Shown in pieces: positions 36,401 through 51,400 of a DNA stretch of 64,000 nucleotides (positions within the stretch are counted from its first letter, which is position 1; each line of letters begins with the position of its first letter). The DNA lies in the NCBI GenBank assembly GCA_977017575.1, contig CDRNVI010000044.1:558001-622000 (forward strand), written 5' to 3'. Source of the stretch: Paramoeba atlantica (Eukaryota; Discosea). The notes below the pieces were generated by a model that worked only from the letters and a program-made list of their open reading frames with translations, searched no databases and was not told the origin of the DNA. The translations under genes and the position numbers were made by a program.

Positions 36401-39400
36401 AATCGTAGCACGGGGGTAAGATTGAGAGTCATTAAAACAGAAATTGAGTCAAAGGCATAGGTATAAGATATTGTACATGTATGTAAAATTGTATACAAAA
36501 TGCTACAAATTTACAACGCTTATAAAATTCACGTAGAAGTCCTACCGAACATACGCAAAGTACAATATTAAAGAACGATGACATTTCATTTAGCATGAAA
36601 TTATTTGGCCGGCGAAAGCGATTGTGCTAAATTCATATTTGAAACCTTTCTGTTCCTTATACTTTACTACTATCGTTAACCACACAGGCATCGTTGTTAC
36701 ATTGCACAACCGCAGAGAAGAGTATTTAGACTGCGTTAGTTTCATACATTAGGAAAACATCTTAAAATTTATGTTGAGCTTTCGATTGGCTGCGTCGTTC
36801 AACAAAAATCTCTCTTTTACTTTACACACTGATGGAAAACCGGAAAAATAGAAGTGTTGACTTGCAATCAAGGGACAGAAAACCAAAGTTGAAAATCAAT
36901 TTTCTTATAGGACTATAATAGTATATCCGTGCAGCAGGTCACCATTGTGACCTTTCAGACGGAGACATTTTTTCCCACATACTTTTTATCTCTGCTAGAT
37001 CCATGGATTCAGTGAGTTCCGAGTCGTCCGCTTTCATTGGAGGCGTCATGCCGGGCATGAATCCCATAGCGGGGTTAAATACGGAATGAATATTACGAGA
37101 TCCCGTAGTTGGACGCATTTTCACAGTAGCTGGAAGAAAGTACGAGGGATCCGTATCTTGCGTCCTTACTTTCCTACCTCTTCGAACGCGTCCACGTGTG
37201 ATTCCCTCAGTAAGTTTTTGTGTAGTTTTTACCAGCGATTTATCTCCTGAGGTAGGAGATTTCTTGAGTACATCGTTACTCATGGCACGAGCCAAATCGT
37301 AGTATGTCCACATATCCGTGACATCTCGGTTCTCCCCACAAGTCCCAGTTCTACTTAGGCGTAAAATCCTTTTTTGGACCTCAACAAATGCTTGGTAGCT
37401 CTTGGAGGGCTGGAGCTCGCTTGCCTGCGCACTGGTTGCAGGCAAAGAAACCTTAGAGGAAGTTAATCCGGTCGATTTTCCCGCCTTCGATTCCTTCAAA
37501 CTTAAGGATTCTAATTCCTCCCGAGCGGCCTTTTGGAGTTCCTCCAGCGAGAGTCCCTCCTGAGCTCGGGCCGCCAATACGTACGGAAGTTTCTCCTCGT
37601 TTGTCATTCCGTACCATTGGGCAAGTAGCAGTCTCTCTCGTGTCTCGTCGCATCGCACTTTCGGCAAATGTTCCATAGCACTGAAAAGGTGATGCCGTAC
37701 AAAAATGGCCTGTGCCCCTTTGCGCAAGATTGGAAGGTATGAGTCACGAAGTTTAGTCATGTTACAACATGTCGTGAGAGTAGTGTTGATAAAACATATG
37801 CAATGTCATACAAGAATTACAGGTACGGCATAAGAACTTATTTTGCATAACAAATTGTTATAAAAAAGAGACATTTAGATTCCAGGGAATGCTTTCCTAC
37901 CCTTGTTCGAGTCGGTTCGCGCGACACTTATGTGCCTGCAACAAGAGTTTATTTTACATGTAAGGCACATTGCGTTTCCATTAAAAATTCTAGAACTTTT
38001 ACAACTTTTAGCTTTTAGATTTTCAATCTGTTAGAAACATTATTGAAAACGTTCGGTTAAAAGTTTCCTCGTGAGCGCCGACCTCAAGATACAATACAAG
38101 AAAATCTATCGAAAATCTTGCACTACTAGCATTCGATTACAGAAAGATTTCACACGCAAAATTCATAAGAATTCTAAAGTAAACATACTTTATATCACTA
38201 AATATGCAGTAGCAAAAGCACAAAGTAAAGCAAGGGGAGCACAACTGAGTCACATACCATCTTCAACGAAAAGGTCCATAGCATTTATGCATGACGTATC
38301 TGATTCTACTTATTTCTCGTAATTAATCTTTCATAGTTTCCAAATAGGCAATAATGTCCGCGCGATCTTTTTCTTTCTTCAAACCAGCGAAAGCCATCTT
38401 GGTACCGGGCATAAATTTTTTCGGATTCTCCAAGTATGTGTTCAATACCTCAGGAGTCCATATCGTGTTGCTGTCAGCATTCGCCTTCGAATACACAAAC
38501 CCAGGAATTTGTCCCGACTTGCGATTCACAATGTCATACAAGTTTGGCCCTACGCCGTTGGGACCGTCCTTGTTCGCTGTGTGACACTGCGCAGCGCGCG
38601 CTTTAAAGATGGATTTACCTTTGATAGGGTCGCCTTGTACCGCCATTAAGTACGAAAGGAAGAAAAGTAAACAAAAAATGAAATACCCGATTCCTAAAGT
38701 GTGAAGTCTGTAAATGCTCAAGATGAGTAGATAGGAGAGTAAAGAAAAAAACTGACACAGATCTGGAATCGTTGATAGAGGTAGTGGTTTCACTATGCTA
38801 TTCCCTTCGCAAACATGAAAGGCTTTCATGACCTCTTCGATCGCCACTGCACTCCACCTCCATATTTTCCAAACCCCAACCCCCCCATCCCCCACCCCCT
38901 ACTTCCTCCCCTGCGTCAGCACCACATACCCCGCAAACACCGCCAGCCCCACATACTTCAACCACGGGTAATCATTCACCACAATCGTGACCATCCCCAA
39001 CGCCGGGACATACCCCAACCCCTTCCCCAAAATATGCTTCGGGGCCAAATACATCTGCCCCTCGGCGTACAACCCCCTGTCATCGATGTAGTTGTTATCC
39101 CCTTTCGAGAGCACCTCCACCCCCCCATCCGCGTCCCACGCACTCTCGGGATGCCGAACCACATCATTGGTGTGGTTGCGGTGGATCCGTAGCACCCGGT
39201 GGACAATCGGGATCTCCCGGTTGTCCACACGAAACACCAGGACGTCCCCGACCTGTAAGGGGCCATCGAAGTGCAGGGTGAGACTCAGGAGGTCCCCGCG
39301 CTCGTAGGCGGGTTCCATGGAACCGCTGAGGACGACCACCACGGGGGCGTCGCTCACGGTGAGGGTGGCCATGGATTTCCACAGTACCATGGCGGAGGAG

Positions 39401-42400
39401 ATGAGGAGGAGAAGGGAGAGGGTTTGGTGGGTGTAGTCCCGGAGACGGAGGGAACGGGCAGCGGTGAGATAGGGGCGGGTGGAGGGGGGGAGGGAAAGCA
39501 TGGGGAGGAGGGGTGGAGGGGGGGAAGAGAGAGGACAATAAAGGGGGGGGGGTAAAGGCGATTGTTTTCTGGTAGAAAAGTTGTTGCTATAATTGTTAAA
39601 ATAGGAAATGTTAAAATTTCCTTTAATGTTTTGTGAAGTACTTTTTTGCCTTCTTTGCATCATATTGTTTATTTTGAGTATCTTTAAGGTGCAGTTCTTT
39701 ATATTCTGGTAGTGATTTTGGGCAACCGAGGATGTACTCGCTTGTAGTACAAGCCTTGTACCCGGTATGTACTCATTGTGCTCGGTTAGGGTTCACATAT
39801 GCTTACAAGTATTAAAATGTAATCAGGATCCCAAACCATCTGTCAAAGAATAGTTAAATGTTCCGTGCTGTTTTCGACTTGTGTGGATTCATTGGCACAA
39901 TATTCATTGACCCTCTGAACATAACCAAAAATTACTCATCAAAGCGTACTGTTAGATTAGTTGCAGAGATTGACGATGGTTACACTCCACTCGGTCATAC
40001 ACTTTGCATTCATCTTCTTTTTTGGCTTCCCCCCAGTAAGAGTTACTTGGCTCGGTAGCCCCACAGGAGGCGTATAGGGAGTAGGAGGTGGGAGTCCGCA
40101 TGTCGAGGGCCTCGGGGTAACTCAAATAAGCTCTGGATTATCATATCCAGTGCGCCAGTATTTTCGCATATCCGGTGTCCAAAAAATTCTAGTTTGAATC
40201 AGCGAATTTCCATTTCTCGTACACTCGACGTGCACTTTGTGGCGAGCAAACCGGAAGTAGGGTGCGGACAGCTCCGGGAAATGTATAAACAGCACGCGGG
40301 AGAAAAACGGTTATAAAAGTGGTTATGTAAAAAATTATTACAAAAAGTGTTATAAAAAGTGGGGCGGCGACATCGACCGCAAGGCAGGCGGCAGAGAGTG
40401 GGGCGAGCGAGGATCTCAACAAGGCGAGCGTTTAAACACGTTTTCAGAAAAAAAAGGTCAGGGGGTGAAAGAATTCATTATTGAACTAACTTGCCCAAGG
40501 GAGGGAAACATGCAGGCCGCGCATGAGCGAAAAATGCTGAAACATAATGAAAAATGCTGTGGCATACGCGAAAGCATAATCATCCCGAAACATATCTATT
40601 CGCCCTAGAGATTGAGGCACGCGGAAGGGAATTTACTCGCCCAGTCTTGTAGACTGGGCGAGTAAATTGTACATGCTCTTCTGCGGGGACACAAAGCTTG
40701 CGAAAGAGTGTCGCCAACACTTGGTGACGAGGGCCTTTAGGAGGAGTTTTACTATATGCCAAAATCGGGACCGCACAAACTGGAACCCTATGGATGTTTG
40801 TGTTTCGGATGAGTAAATGTGAACAGCCAAACACGTTGTATGCGTGTATGGGATCGTATATTGTGTGATCTCAGGCTATTTGACTTAATCTCTACAGTTT
40901 AACTGTAGATCGTTCTTCGTTTTAACACGTTTTCAGGAAATAGCTTTTTTCAAAAAAACATGGGAGAAAAGAGAAAACAGGCCAAAAAAGCACACCCCCC
41001 GAGTAAGAGAGATTTGACCATTTTGACCCAAAACCCATTCTTAAACCCCCCACTTAAACGCAAGGGCGCACATATTTCAGGCATAATCATACTACTACAG
41101 AGTAAGAAAGAGTGTAACTCCTCTAGTGGTGATGAGAGAAAATTATCTCCGGCGGTCTCTCTAATTTTTGCCAGAGTAGACACGAGTGTAATCTCTGGTG
41201 ACTTGCTAGTTCACTGCGATAAAATGATGTAAAATACCGAGACTGTCCGTGTTGGCGTCACTCAGTGAGTGACACTCACTCCTCGACAATCATTACTACC
41301 ACGGTGATAATATCACCATTTAAATTACGCTTGTTTGGTACGCGGGCGGTAGAGGATTGCAGCTGCACCACATGGTGGGTGGGGGAGAGGAAAAACGAGG
41401 AAAGATAGGGAGATAAAAGGAAGTGTGTGGGTAGGTGTGGGTGGTGCGGTGGAAACATTTCGCTTTTGTACTAAAAAGAATTAAGTAATGTTTTTCAAGC
41501 TACAAACCGTTACAAATTGTAAACGAATTGTGTAAATAAAAATGATTTGATAAAAACCGCACAATCTTGAGTAGTAGAAATGTTGTTTACCGATTTGTGG
41601 GCGAGGAAACAGATGTGGATTCAGCATGTGATGCAGTTTTTGAAAGTTCTTGTGCTTTTTCTTGTATTTGACGCATGCGGGTTACGACAGCCTCCTCCTT
41701 GCGGTCCATATCTTTCAGCAGTTCCTCCACCTTCTTAACCTCATTATTCAAATATTCAAGGCGCTTTTCGATGACCGCTTTCGCATCCGTTTTATCCTGC
41801 GATACCAGCACGGGACCAATCAGTTTGTATACCGTGGAGGCATCACCTAGCAACGCGAGTTCCTTCCGAACTGTCTCGTTTTCGGTGACTTGAGAACTTA
41901 ATTGGTGATCTATTTGCACCGTTTTCGTTCTTTGTGCGCGCAATTTTTGCATTGCGTCGTTCTGCTCGCGCATTTGTCGATTGAGAGTTTCCATAGAGGT
42001 CATTCTGCTCCTACGAAAAATATAGAAAAATGAGGCTATAAATTTCCATGTCAAAAACAGCCTGCTTGATAAATTTATTTCTAATTGTATTATACAATAC
42101 AATTATTATACAAAATTATTTCTATTTGTTTCTAAAAATAAGGTTGGTGAAAGACTACTACTGAGATACTACACTGTACTATACTTTGTCTTGCAGCACA
42201 CAAAGTACTCTCGCGAAACAGCGCACCAATCTTTCTTGAACAACGAACAACAACGCTGTGGATAACACGCTTTGCAACACTTTACTTTTCAATCCTCTGT
42301 AAAGACCACAAAAACCTTCTGTGGAGAGTACGTTTCGTAGATACTCCATCATTTTCAAGGCTTCGGAATAAGGTCCAGAGAGGCCCGCATTTCCTAATGG

Positions 42401-45400
42401 TTCTTGTTTTGCAAGGCCGCGTGTTATAGGCATTTTCGACGCATTTTCAGTTTGCAAATACGTCCTACACATAATGTATGGATATGTAACAACTGTTGCT
42501 ACCAGCTTTCCTAAAGCGCTGCATAAGAATATTTGCCTCGAGGATAACCGCCTAGGGGCTGAAGATTGTCCACCCATGTAATGAAGGATGAACTTTTTCA
42601 GTGCTTCGTATATGGAATATGAGATGATAGGATTCGTTACCAATACGTAGGAGGGAAATATCCCTTTAAGCAGAGCCCCAAGGCCCTCGTTTCGCAAAAT
42701 ATCAAAGACAAGCTTTATGTTACTCCGCCTATTTGGAGCGAGAATCTTTCGCGTATTCACTACCCAAAAGGGATTCGTTATTGTGGCGCTCGATAATCCG
42801 GCGATAGCAGCGGAAAAAACATCCTGTAGCGTTGTCAGAGATTTTCCGTAATGTTCTCCAAATAGGCGACGCACGAATATGTACGCGTAATAGTAGGAAA
42901 ATTGAATCACTACTTGACCATAAAGGGCTGAAGAGATGCCTGCGTATAAAGACTTCACTTCATGAAGAAGAAGTATTAGTCGTTCTCTTACAGTCGTCAT
43001 GAAGGCGTAGCGACGTAATAGCAACACAATTTTATGTAGGATTGATCGACGCCTCTCATTTCCTGGTATGAGCGAATTTTTCACTACTCGTGTTTGTCGT
43101 TTTTCGCTCCTGAAACACAAATTTACCTTGTCTGTTCTTTCTTGCTTTGTACTATCATTAGCAAAATCAGTGACTGGCGTCTTTAATGAAGAGGCAGCTT
43201 CCTCTGCGGTAGACTTCGCTTGCCGTCTTGTCGAAATCGTACCGAGGGGGTAACAGAGAATGAGAGACACGCATCCAGCCAGGGCACCCGCAACTGCGCT
43301 GCTTGCCGGGTCGTTCTCGTCATGTGCGTTGTCAGGCATAGAGGCCGAAGAAGAATCAGCGCTTGAAGGACTTGAAGGAGTTAAGGTTATAGCGTCACTT
43401 CGGGTTTCACTTGACTTCAGGATGGAGCTTGTCATTTGATGTGAGAGTAAGATTATCGTTTAATGAGCGTGATAAATTTGAAATATCGTTTTCGAAGTCT
43501 TTTCGAAGTCTTTTTCCAACATTTCGAAAAATAGTTTAAATGTGCAGGCGTTTTTTTGAGATATTTGTATTCTTAAAGCTCTTCTTTCATATACGAGTGG
43601 GCGGACAGAGAGCATAGCGCGCAGTTTGGCCGTGGGTTGAGTCTTTGTGCGGCATCAACCATTGCCGAAAATCAGCGTTGTGTTTATGATAGAGCTTTAC
43701 ATCATAGCAAGGATTAAGTATTTTATCTTTCCCCAAAGCTTTAATGAGCTCAAATAAAACAATATTTTCTGCTTGGTATCTATTTTGCTGGTGCTGAACT
43801 TGGGTGCAAAATGATTCAAAATTAGAAGACTCTGTATCTTGTTCACACGAATCAGGCATAACAGAATGCTTTGCCCTTGATTTCCGCTTTGTCGCTGCGG
43901 TAAATGTATAGCGAGGCACGAAAACGAATCCATCATGTGAACCTCGGTAGTCTTCTATCAAGGGTGACGTGCCATCAGATTCCCAGCGAGTAAGAGCTAG
44001 TAGACCTCCGTTATCCAAGAACATTCTAGTAGCATCATTAAGGCCACGAAAAGAATTATTCAAATAGATATCCGAGTTGCACAAAAGGTTTGCGTGAAGA
44101 CCCTGAGGGGAGGATGAATCCAAAGCATTACTACGTCCTACATTATTTGCGTAACGAAACAGATCGGAATACAATGGCTGTCTTCGAGTCTCCCCACGTG
44201 AGGCCGTTCCCGAAGCCTCAAATAACTGGACATTCAGCTTACTTAACGCCCGTAACTTGAGGTAATGATCCCAACTTTGCAAAAGGTGCATCGACTCATG
44301 ATCTTGTACGAGAAGGTTTACGCAACGCACAAAGGGATGTGATGCATTCTGTGCGATACACCAGAAATATTCTTGTTGTCGATCCATCATTATGTCGGAT
44401 TCAGTAGCGTGACTTACACGATGAGAGCCGAAACATTCTGAGAGCTGGACTGCGTTTTTCAGCTTGGATACTTTGAAAAAAGAAGTTGTGACGTCTATTA
44501 TGGGCTGTAAGCGCCCCAGTTGGAGTAAGCAGGAGCGCATCACATTAAGATGGATACATTTGTTTACTGCTATACGGTCGAGAAAAAAAAACTGTGCTTC
44601 GTTTGTCTTTAGTTAGGCTTAAATTCTTTACTTTTTCCTCTGCCACACTTTCTAAAAAACTAACCAAGTGCATTACTCAAGATCAATATGCTGCAAATGA
44701 AGTGCAGTGGTCGGGGTCACAAAAGAGGATAAAAGAAGACTATTTTCCTATTCTTGAGCCTGATACCTCGTATGCCACTTGCAGCATCAAGCATACGTTC
44801 TTTTGAATAGAAGAAAATGCCCATTGCGCAATGCGGAGATGAGTGTATACAACAGATGTGTCCTTCGAACGGCACCGTTTCATAGAATTGGACTTTTTAT
44901 TATGGCATTGAGAAACAAGGCTTTCGCCAGAAATATGGTTCTTGGAATCCTTGCTTCGGTACAAGAGCATGTCTTGTAGACTGCAATACGACTTCGCACT
45001 GTCCATATTTCTATCTTCTGTATTCAAATGTGCTGGTGCTGCATGCATTTCTTTCTGTAGATCCTTAGTTGTAGAAGCTTCGTAAGCATCCCCAATCATT
45101 GTGTTTGACTCCAGATTACTTGCGCATATTGCTGCCAATGTTTGAAGGCCATCGCATGTGCAGCAACGACACCCCAAAGAGCACCATATTTCGGCATCCG
45201 AAATTGTAACAAGTGATTTCTTTGCTTTCCGTGTAGTATTATTGTATTGTGCGTTTAGGGATTTTTCTTTCAGATATGAGCCGCGACAAGTCTCTTTTAG
45301 ACTTCCTTCTATATTTCTGCATCGGCACCATTTTTGCATAATCTTTCTGGAGGCCTGTATAATCAATGAACGATCACTTTCGTTTAGAACACAAGAAGCA

Positions 45401-48400
45401 GGTTGGGATTGCAGCTCAAAATATTTCGAAGCGAGGAGGGCAGAAAGCGCAAGGTTCGATGCGGGAAGCATTATGGCTCGAATCGGATATTGTATCATGA
45501 AGTTGTATAAAACAGCATGAGTATCGCCTCGTGCCATTTGGTTACTAACAATAGAATCTTGCAATCCCACCATAAACTCTAATAGGCACGAGAAGATTTC
45601 GGAGCACGTTACTGAACGGAATGAGATAGGAGCATGACAAAGGTACAAATGCGAAAAATCGAACGAAGTTTGACTTAGTGCGCTACTTACCTCTTCGTCA
45701 ACGCACACGTTTTCGAGATAGCCGAGCTCAGAAAAGTACTCTGCTTGACCACCGCCGCATAACGCAGCAATCTTTACACATTTATCTTCTATGATTTGCT
45801 CAACCCGTTTCAAAGACACTTCGTACGTGTCATGTGAGTCAGGATGCGAAAATTCAAAGTGCGTGTTATCCCATGTGTGGAACATTGTAGCGTATCTTTG
45901 CATGCGAACGAATACGGAGGGTGTAAGACACTGTAAAAAATTAGAAATGATGGGATGAACAGGACCTACCATGACGAAAGATAAATCACTGTTTTTGAAA
46001 AGAGACTGTTCGAAAGACCAAATACTTGGTGCAAACAGAGCCGCGAATAAATCAGTTCTGCGCAACACCCTTTCTACTGCATGCAAAATGTCCCGAACGG
46101 GGTTAGAAGAGAAAAGATTGCGTGCAGTGGAAGTCGTAAGAACGCACAGCGCAGCGAGTAACACATGAAGGCACCAACTGTGAATTTTGGAACAGGATCG
46201 AAGAGTGTCTTGTAAAGGACAATGACTTGAGTCATTTAGACGTACGTTAAAGCCATCAGAATTAAAAATATAGCTTGTGACTTCAAAGAAATCAGTGTCC
46301 TTTGAATAACAAGGCTCATTCTCCATGGTAACTTCGGTCACATTGGTGTTGTCCAGGGTCTCGCCAGTGGGTAGATTATTCCCTTTTCTTGCTGTCCGCT
46401 TGACATTCTTTTGTCTCCGATTGCTCATGGAAGCAATTTTGGACGCCATTTTGATCGCATCACACAATGAAGGGCATAAAATAGGAGGGATCGAACCATC
46501 GCTTCCGCATTTCGGTTCGTGATTCTTGTGCCCTGTACTAGAAGAGTAAAGAAACGGCGTTAAATAGTCGTACAAGGCCGCAATGATACGTGTAATTCCT
46601 GACATATCATATCTCCTATATTCTATTTTGAAAAAGAGTTCATCAGTCGTAGAAGTTTCAACGTGTACAAGATTTTGCAAATTGGTGCGTAGTAGTCGTA
46701 CCGAAAGCGGAAGACTCTTTTCTACGCTCTCTGAGTCTGTTTCGCGAAACATGAAATTAACTGTCCGACTTGTGCAAATTTTATGTAGGGCGTGTTATCT
46801 GAAAGCAGACGTACATCAAATCCCGCGCTGACCACCGACCATAACCAATAATAAAAAGAGATTATGGTATTTTATGCATACGTTCAAAAATGATTTGTTC
46901 TGGCTGCACACGAACAAATTGTATTATTAAAATCCTCTACAGAGAATAGGTTAGGTTGTATTCGTATTCAACGAATCACGTAGAATATAGAATTCAAACA
47001 GCACATCATCCCCCCGAGATCTCAACTCCAGCTAAATGACAGTGTTACGCATGAAAATACTATTCCTCGGCTGCGTCTGATGATGCATCATCACCGAGTG
47101 AAGCTTGTGGATCTTGTGATGCTTTATTTTCGATTAAAATCTCAACGTTCGTGAATACTAGATACATCAAACTAAGTCCAAGTGTCGCAAGCGCCACTGT
47201 CCATCGACCTGAAGGATCAAAGGGGTCCAATTTCGGAAAAGTGTATATTTTCGGATGCCTCGGACGGGTAGCTGTAATTTGCTTTTCACTTCTATGCTTC
47301 AGCAGATCCTGAAGATGGGTGTGACAACCTAGTCGTTTCTGTAACACATCCCTCAATGTGTCATAATACAAACACAGGACATCTCTTTCATTCATGTGTG
47401 CCGTTGGATCACATGAGTGCTCCCAGGGGGTATGTATGACAACAGTAAGTAGTCCGCATAAAATAGCATCTACATACGACAGATCAAACACATCAGGAAC
47501 GCGAGATCTAGATACGGGCGCTTCCAACATGGAGCGTTCCGCGGAACGTTCTATTTCCCGTATTCTGCCCGGAACCGTTTCACGCAAATCATGTAACGCG
47601 GTGACCAATACTTCAATATCTGATTTTCCATTTTTATCTTGTGCAGCACTGAGGTTTTCTTTTCTTTGTGTTGAATAAAACCTCAAAGCACGACGCCAGA
47701 GCGGAACACAACGCATAGCGACGCGATGCGTCACGGCCTTGTAATTCGGAGGGGCGTATAAAACATTTGTCAGCGAGTGAACCAGTCGATATTGAATCCA
47801 GTGTGTTAAAATGTCATCGGCTACCTCTTTTCGAGGACAAAGCTCTAAATCGCATGCTGCGTTCGTTTCGTTTTCCATGTAGGATGGGTCGTGTACGGTG
47901 AGCCAACGAAGCAGTGAGCTGAGACCTTGCAGAGTCGTTTGATCGGGTAACACAATCCGTGGAAGAGACAGTGTATGATACTTTACATGTAAGATATCAA
48001 AGTCGTATGATCGTTTTGCCGTTTCAGGAGTCGCAGAGACCAAGTTAAGCTCCAATAGGCCTTGTAGAATTTCAATGGCGACATGGGATCGGGTGTAGAG
48101 CCAGTGTTTCAGGAGGTAATAGGCGGCGGAACCCTCGGGAGAGATGGAGGGGTAGAGTGTGTGCTGGATCCCAGGTAAGGTGTACAGTGTTACGTTGAAT
48201 GGTTGCATAAAGAAAACAGCAGTCAAAAGAATGCTAAAAGAGAAAAAGGCGGTTGAGAGAAAATGTATAAAAAATCGCACTATTCGTATAATCGGAGTAT
48301 AAGCTTCAATAATTACTAAACGAGAGAATTCATAATTCTTACGGAAAAAATTGGCTACCAAAAATAAGAAAAATGAAACGCAGACACTTAAACTTGGGCT

Positions 48401-51400
48401 CATTATTTCCCCAATTTCACCTTATTCTACTTTGTAGGTCCCCTTTTTCTCGTCCGTCACTTTTTCAAAAAATACGTATGCGTCAACTGTTCCCTCCGTA
48501 TCGTAATCGGCCTGACCTCCCGTTCCACCTGCTCCAGTGGCACCACCACGGGCGTGGCACACGGCGCAGGCACGGCGTACGGCAGCCGTACACTCCCATG
48601 CACCACAAACGACCCCGTCTCCACCGGTCGCATCACGGCCACCGTCCCGGGCAGCGTGGGGTGCTGCCCAACCTCAGGGCGTAGTACCCCGATGTGGAGT
48701 AACACCCCGAGTCGGGATTCCGTTCTCCCATCCGGGGAACTCCTGTTTAATGCATGAGCAATACTACTACCACTTTGTTGTTCTTGTTGTGGTTGTTGAA
48801 AGTACAACAACCTACCGGGGGTTACCCCATAGTGTTCAACGGTGTATTCCGCACTCTCCACCGTCTCATAGTAGACCGGGTTAAGGAAAGGAATTTGTTG
48901 TTGTTGAATTTGTTGTTGTTGAATTTGTTGCTGTTGAATTTGTAATTGCTGTTGCTGCTGCGGTAGTAAGCCATAGGTTGGGGGGTAGATCCCGTGGATA
49001 TTCCCTGGAGGCCAGGGGTAGTGCGCAGTGGAGGGGTTAGAGGGGTAGTAGGGGTAGGGAGGAGAAGGGTGGGAGGCATGAGGGGAGGGGTAGAGAGGGG
49101 GGATGGACCATGGGGGTAAGGTCGGGGCGGGGTCGGGGCGGTCGGTTCCGGAGGGAGGGGGGTTGTCCTGTGGGGGGATGGCGGTGGGGGGGTGGATGGT
49201 GGCGGTGGGGTGGGGTTGTTGAAGTCGTAGTGGAGAGGTTACGGCGTGGCGAAGTTTTTTAAGGTCCGCGGATTCGGGTTTTCGGTGTTTGTCGGAGGAG
49301 GAAGAGGAGGGCTTGGGGACAGCGCCGGGCCATGCAAAGGTGTGTTCGTTTGTTTCGGGTTTGAGTTTGCGTTTTCGTGTAGAGGAATCGACGGAATCGG
49401 CCGGAAGGAGTTCACGGGTAGGGGTGTGAGATCGGTGACGTGTCTTTCCGGAGCTCCTACTATGAGGGGTTTGAGGTGTGTGGTGGGATGCTTTTCTGTT
49501 TTTCCTAGTAGACGACCCCTTGACTTTGGGGGTCTCAGCAACACTGCTCGTTAAAGACACATGTTTTTCTTTCTTCCCTTCCGGCACCTTCGGGTAACTA
49601 GATTTGTGACTTGTGGGTTGTTTGGGTAGCGTCTTCGAATGAGTGCTTGCCTCCTTCATATTAGTAGGCTTGCTGTGCTTTTCAGAGTGTTGAGGTGTAT
49701 CGACGGATGGGGTACCATAGGTTTCATTCTTCAGTACCTTGGCTGTTGGCACACTCCCCGCAGGCTTTATACTGCTACAAGGCAACCAGTCCGTGCTACC
49801 ATCCTCATACTCCACATGTGCGACCCCATCATCAATAGACTTCACCACCAGTTTATAAAATCGCCTCAAATGTGCGTGGCATCCGCATAACTCTACCCCA
49901 ATGGGGGGAGGATTTTTTCGCCCGTAGACGACGGTATCCTTAGTCGTTGTCTTCACACCGGCCGTGGCCTTCGCCGCTTCGGCAGTAGATTCAGAGTTGT
50001 CTTCCGAACGATTATTGGCATTTGAAATAGCATCACTTTTTCGCTGGGAACTCTTAGTGTTCGAAGAACTTTTAATGTCTGCCTCCTCAAGTGGACGAAT
50101 ATTTCCCAGTGATATCGGAACTTTACTATTAGGGTTGGTATCATCCCAGACAATGTAGGCATGAGAATCACCATGGAGGTACTCAGTGATAGTGGCCGGA
50201 TACCACACGCCATTAACATGTCGTGCTTGTACCCTCCCTCGGGCCTTAGGGTATTCGTTTAATGCAGCATAGGATGGTCTTTTACTACTGGATCTGGCCA
50301 CGCTCGTTTTCTTCTCTGTTGATTGGCTTTCTGATTTTTTAGAGCCGCTGGTCTTGGATTGTAACTTCAGCGACGGTGTCTCATTTCCGGGTGTGCCCGA
50401 ATTTTGCTTTGAAAAAGCCAAGTCACTGGGAACTGCCATAGGACTTTCCGGGGGAGTACCGCCGTACAACTCGTGTGTCATAATTTTCCAGTCGGTCAGT
50501 CGACTATCGACATACAAATCTTGCTTAGCCGCTGGTTTGTCTGCGGCGGGATACTGTGTTTCCGGAATATACGTGGAGCCATCATCATCGGATAACATAC
50601 TGGAAAGAGGCGATGGCGTATGTTTTCGTGCTGTAACACTGTGAATACCGGCATATTTTTCTTGTCCATCGGACACAGACACCCCGTGACCGTAGTTCAT
50701 GAAGTCTTTAAGCACAAATAAGCGTTATTTCTAGGCGAATAAACGAAGATGCACCTGCATGACTACTATTACATCAACAAACATTTGTAGCAGCGAAAAA
50801 TCCTTACCTGTCAAAACTATTTTCAGCCACCTATTGCACATATTTTTTTCTCCCGTTGCCAATATTCTGACAATACCCGTCCATTTCGGTAATGGTTATA
50901 CAAAAGCGACATGGTGACTCAAAACTGAAGTCCAAGTCTCCACATCCACTCTTTTATGCCATATACACGCACCCCTCTACACAGTTCCCTACACCCTCTT
51001 CACCCCGCCTTCTTATACTCCTTCCAAATATTCGCCACAAACTTCTCTGCCGCGATTCGCAAATAATTCACCGTATGACGTCGCGTGCTATGCGAGAAAC
51101 TCGCCACGCTATCCGGACACGCCTCCGTATCCTGCATCCATTGCGTCAGTGCCCCCTTCGCCAGCGCCGCCACCGCCTCCGCCGGACTCTCAAACGGCCC
51201 CCCCTGCGCCTCACACACCGCGGCCCAGGTCGCGGGACCCACCCTCCCCCGCAGCGCGTCCAGCGCCCCGTGCTCCCCCGCGGACAGCACCGCCGCACTC
51301 CGCACCACCGTCTCCCCGTTCCGCCGCATCTGCTCCCCCCGGGCCTCCTCCACCCCCATCCCCTTCCTCACCTCCGCGCCGTGTCGACTCTCCTGGAACC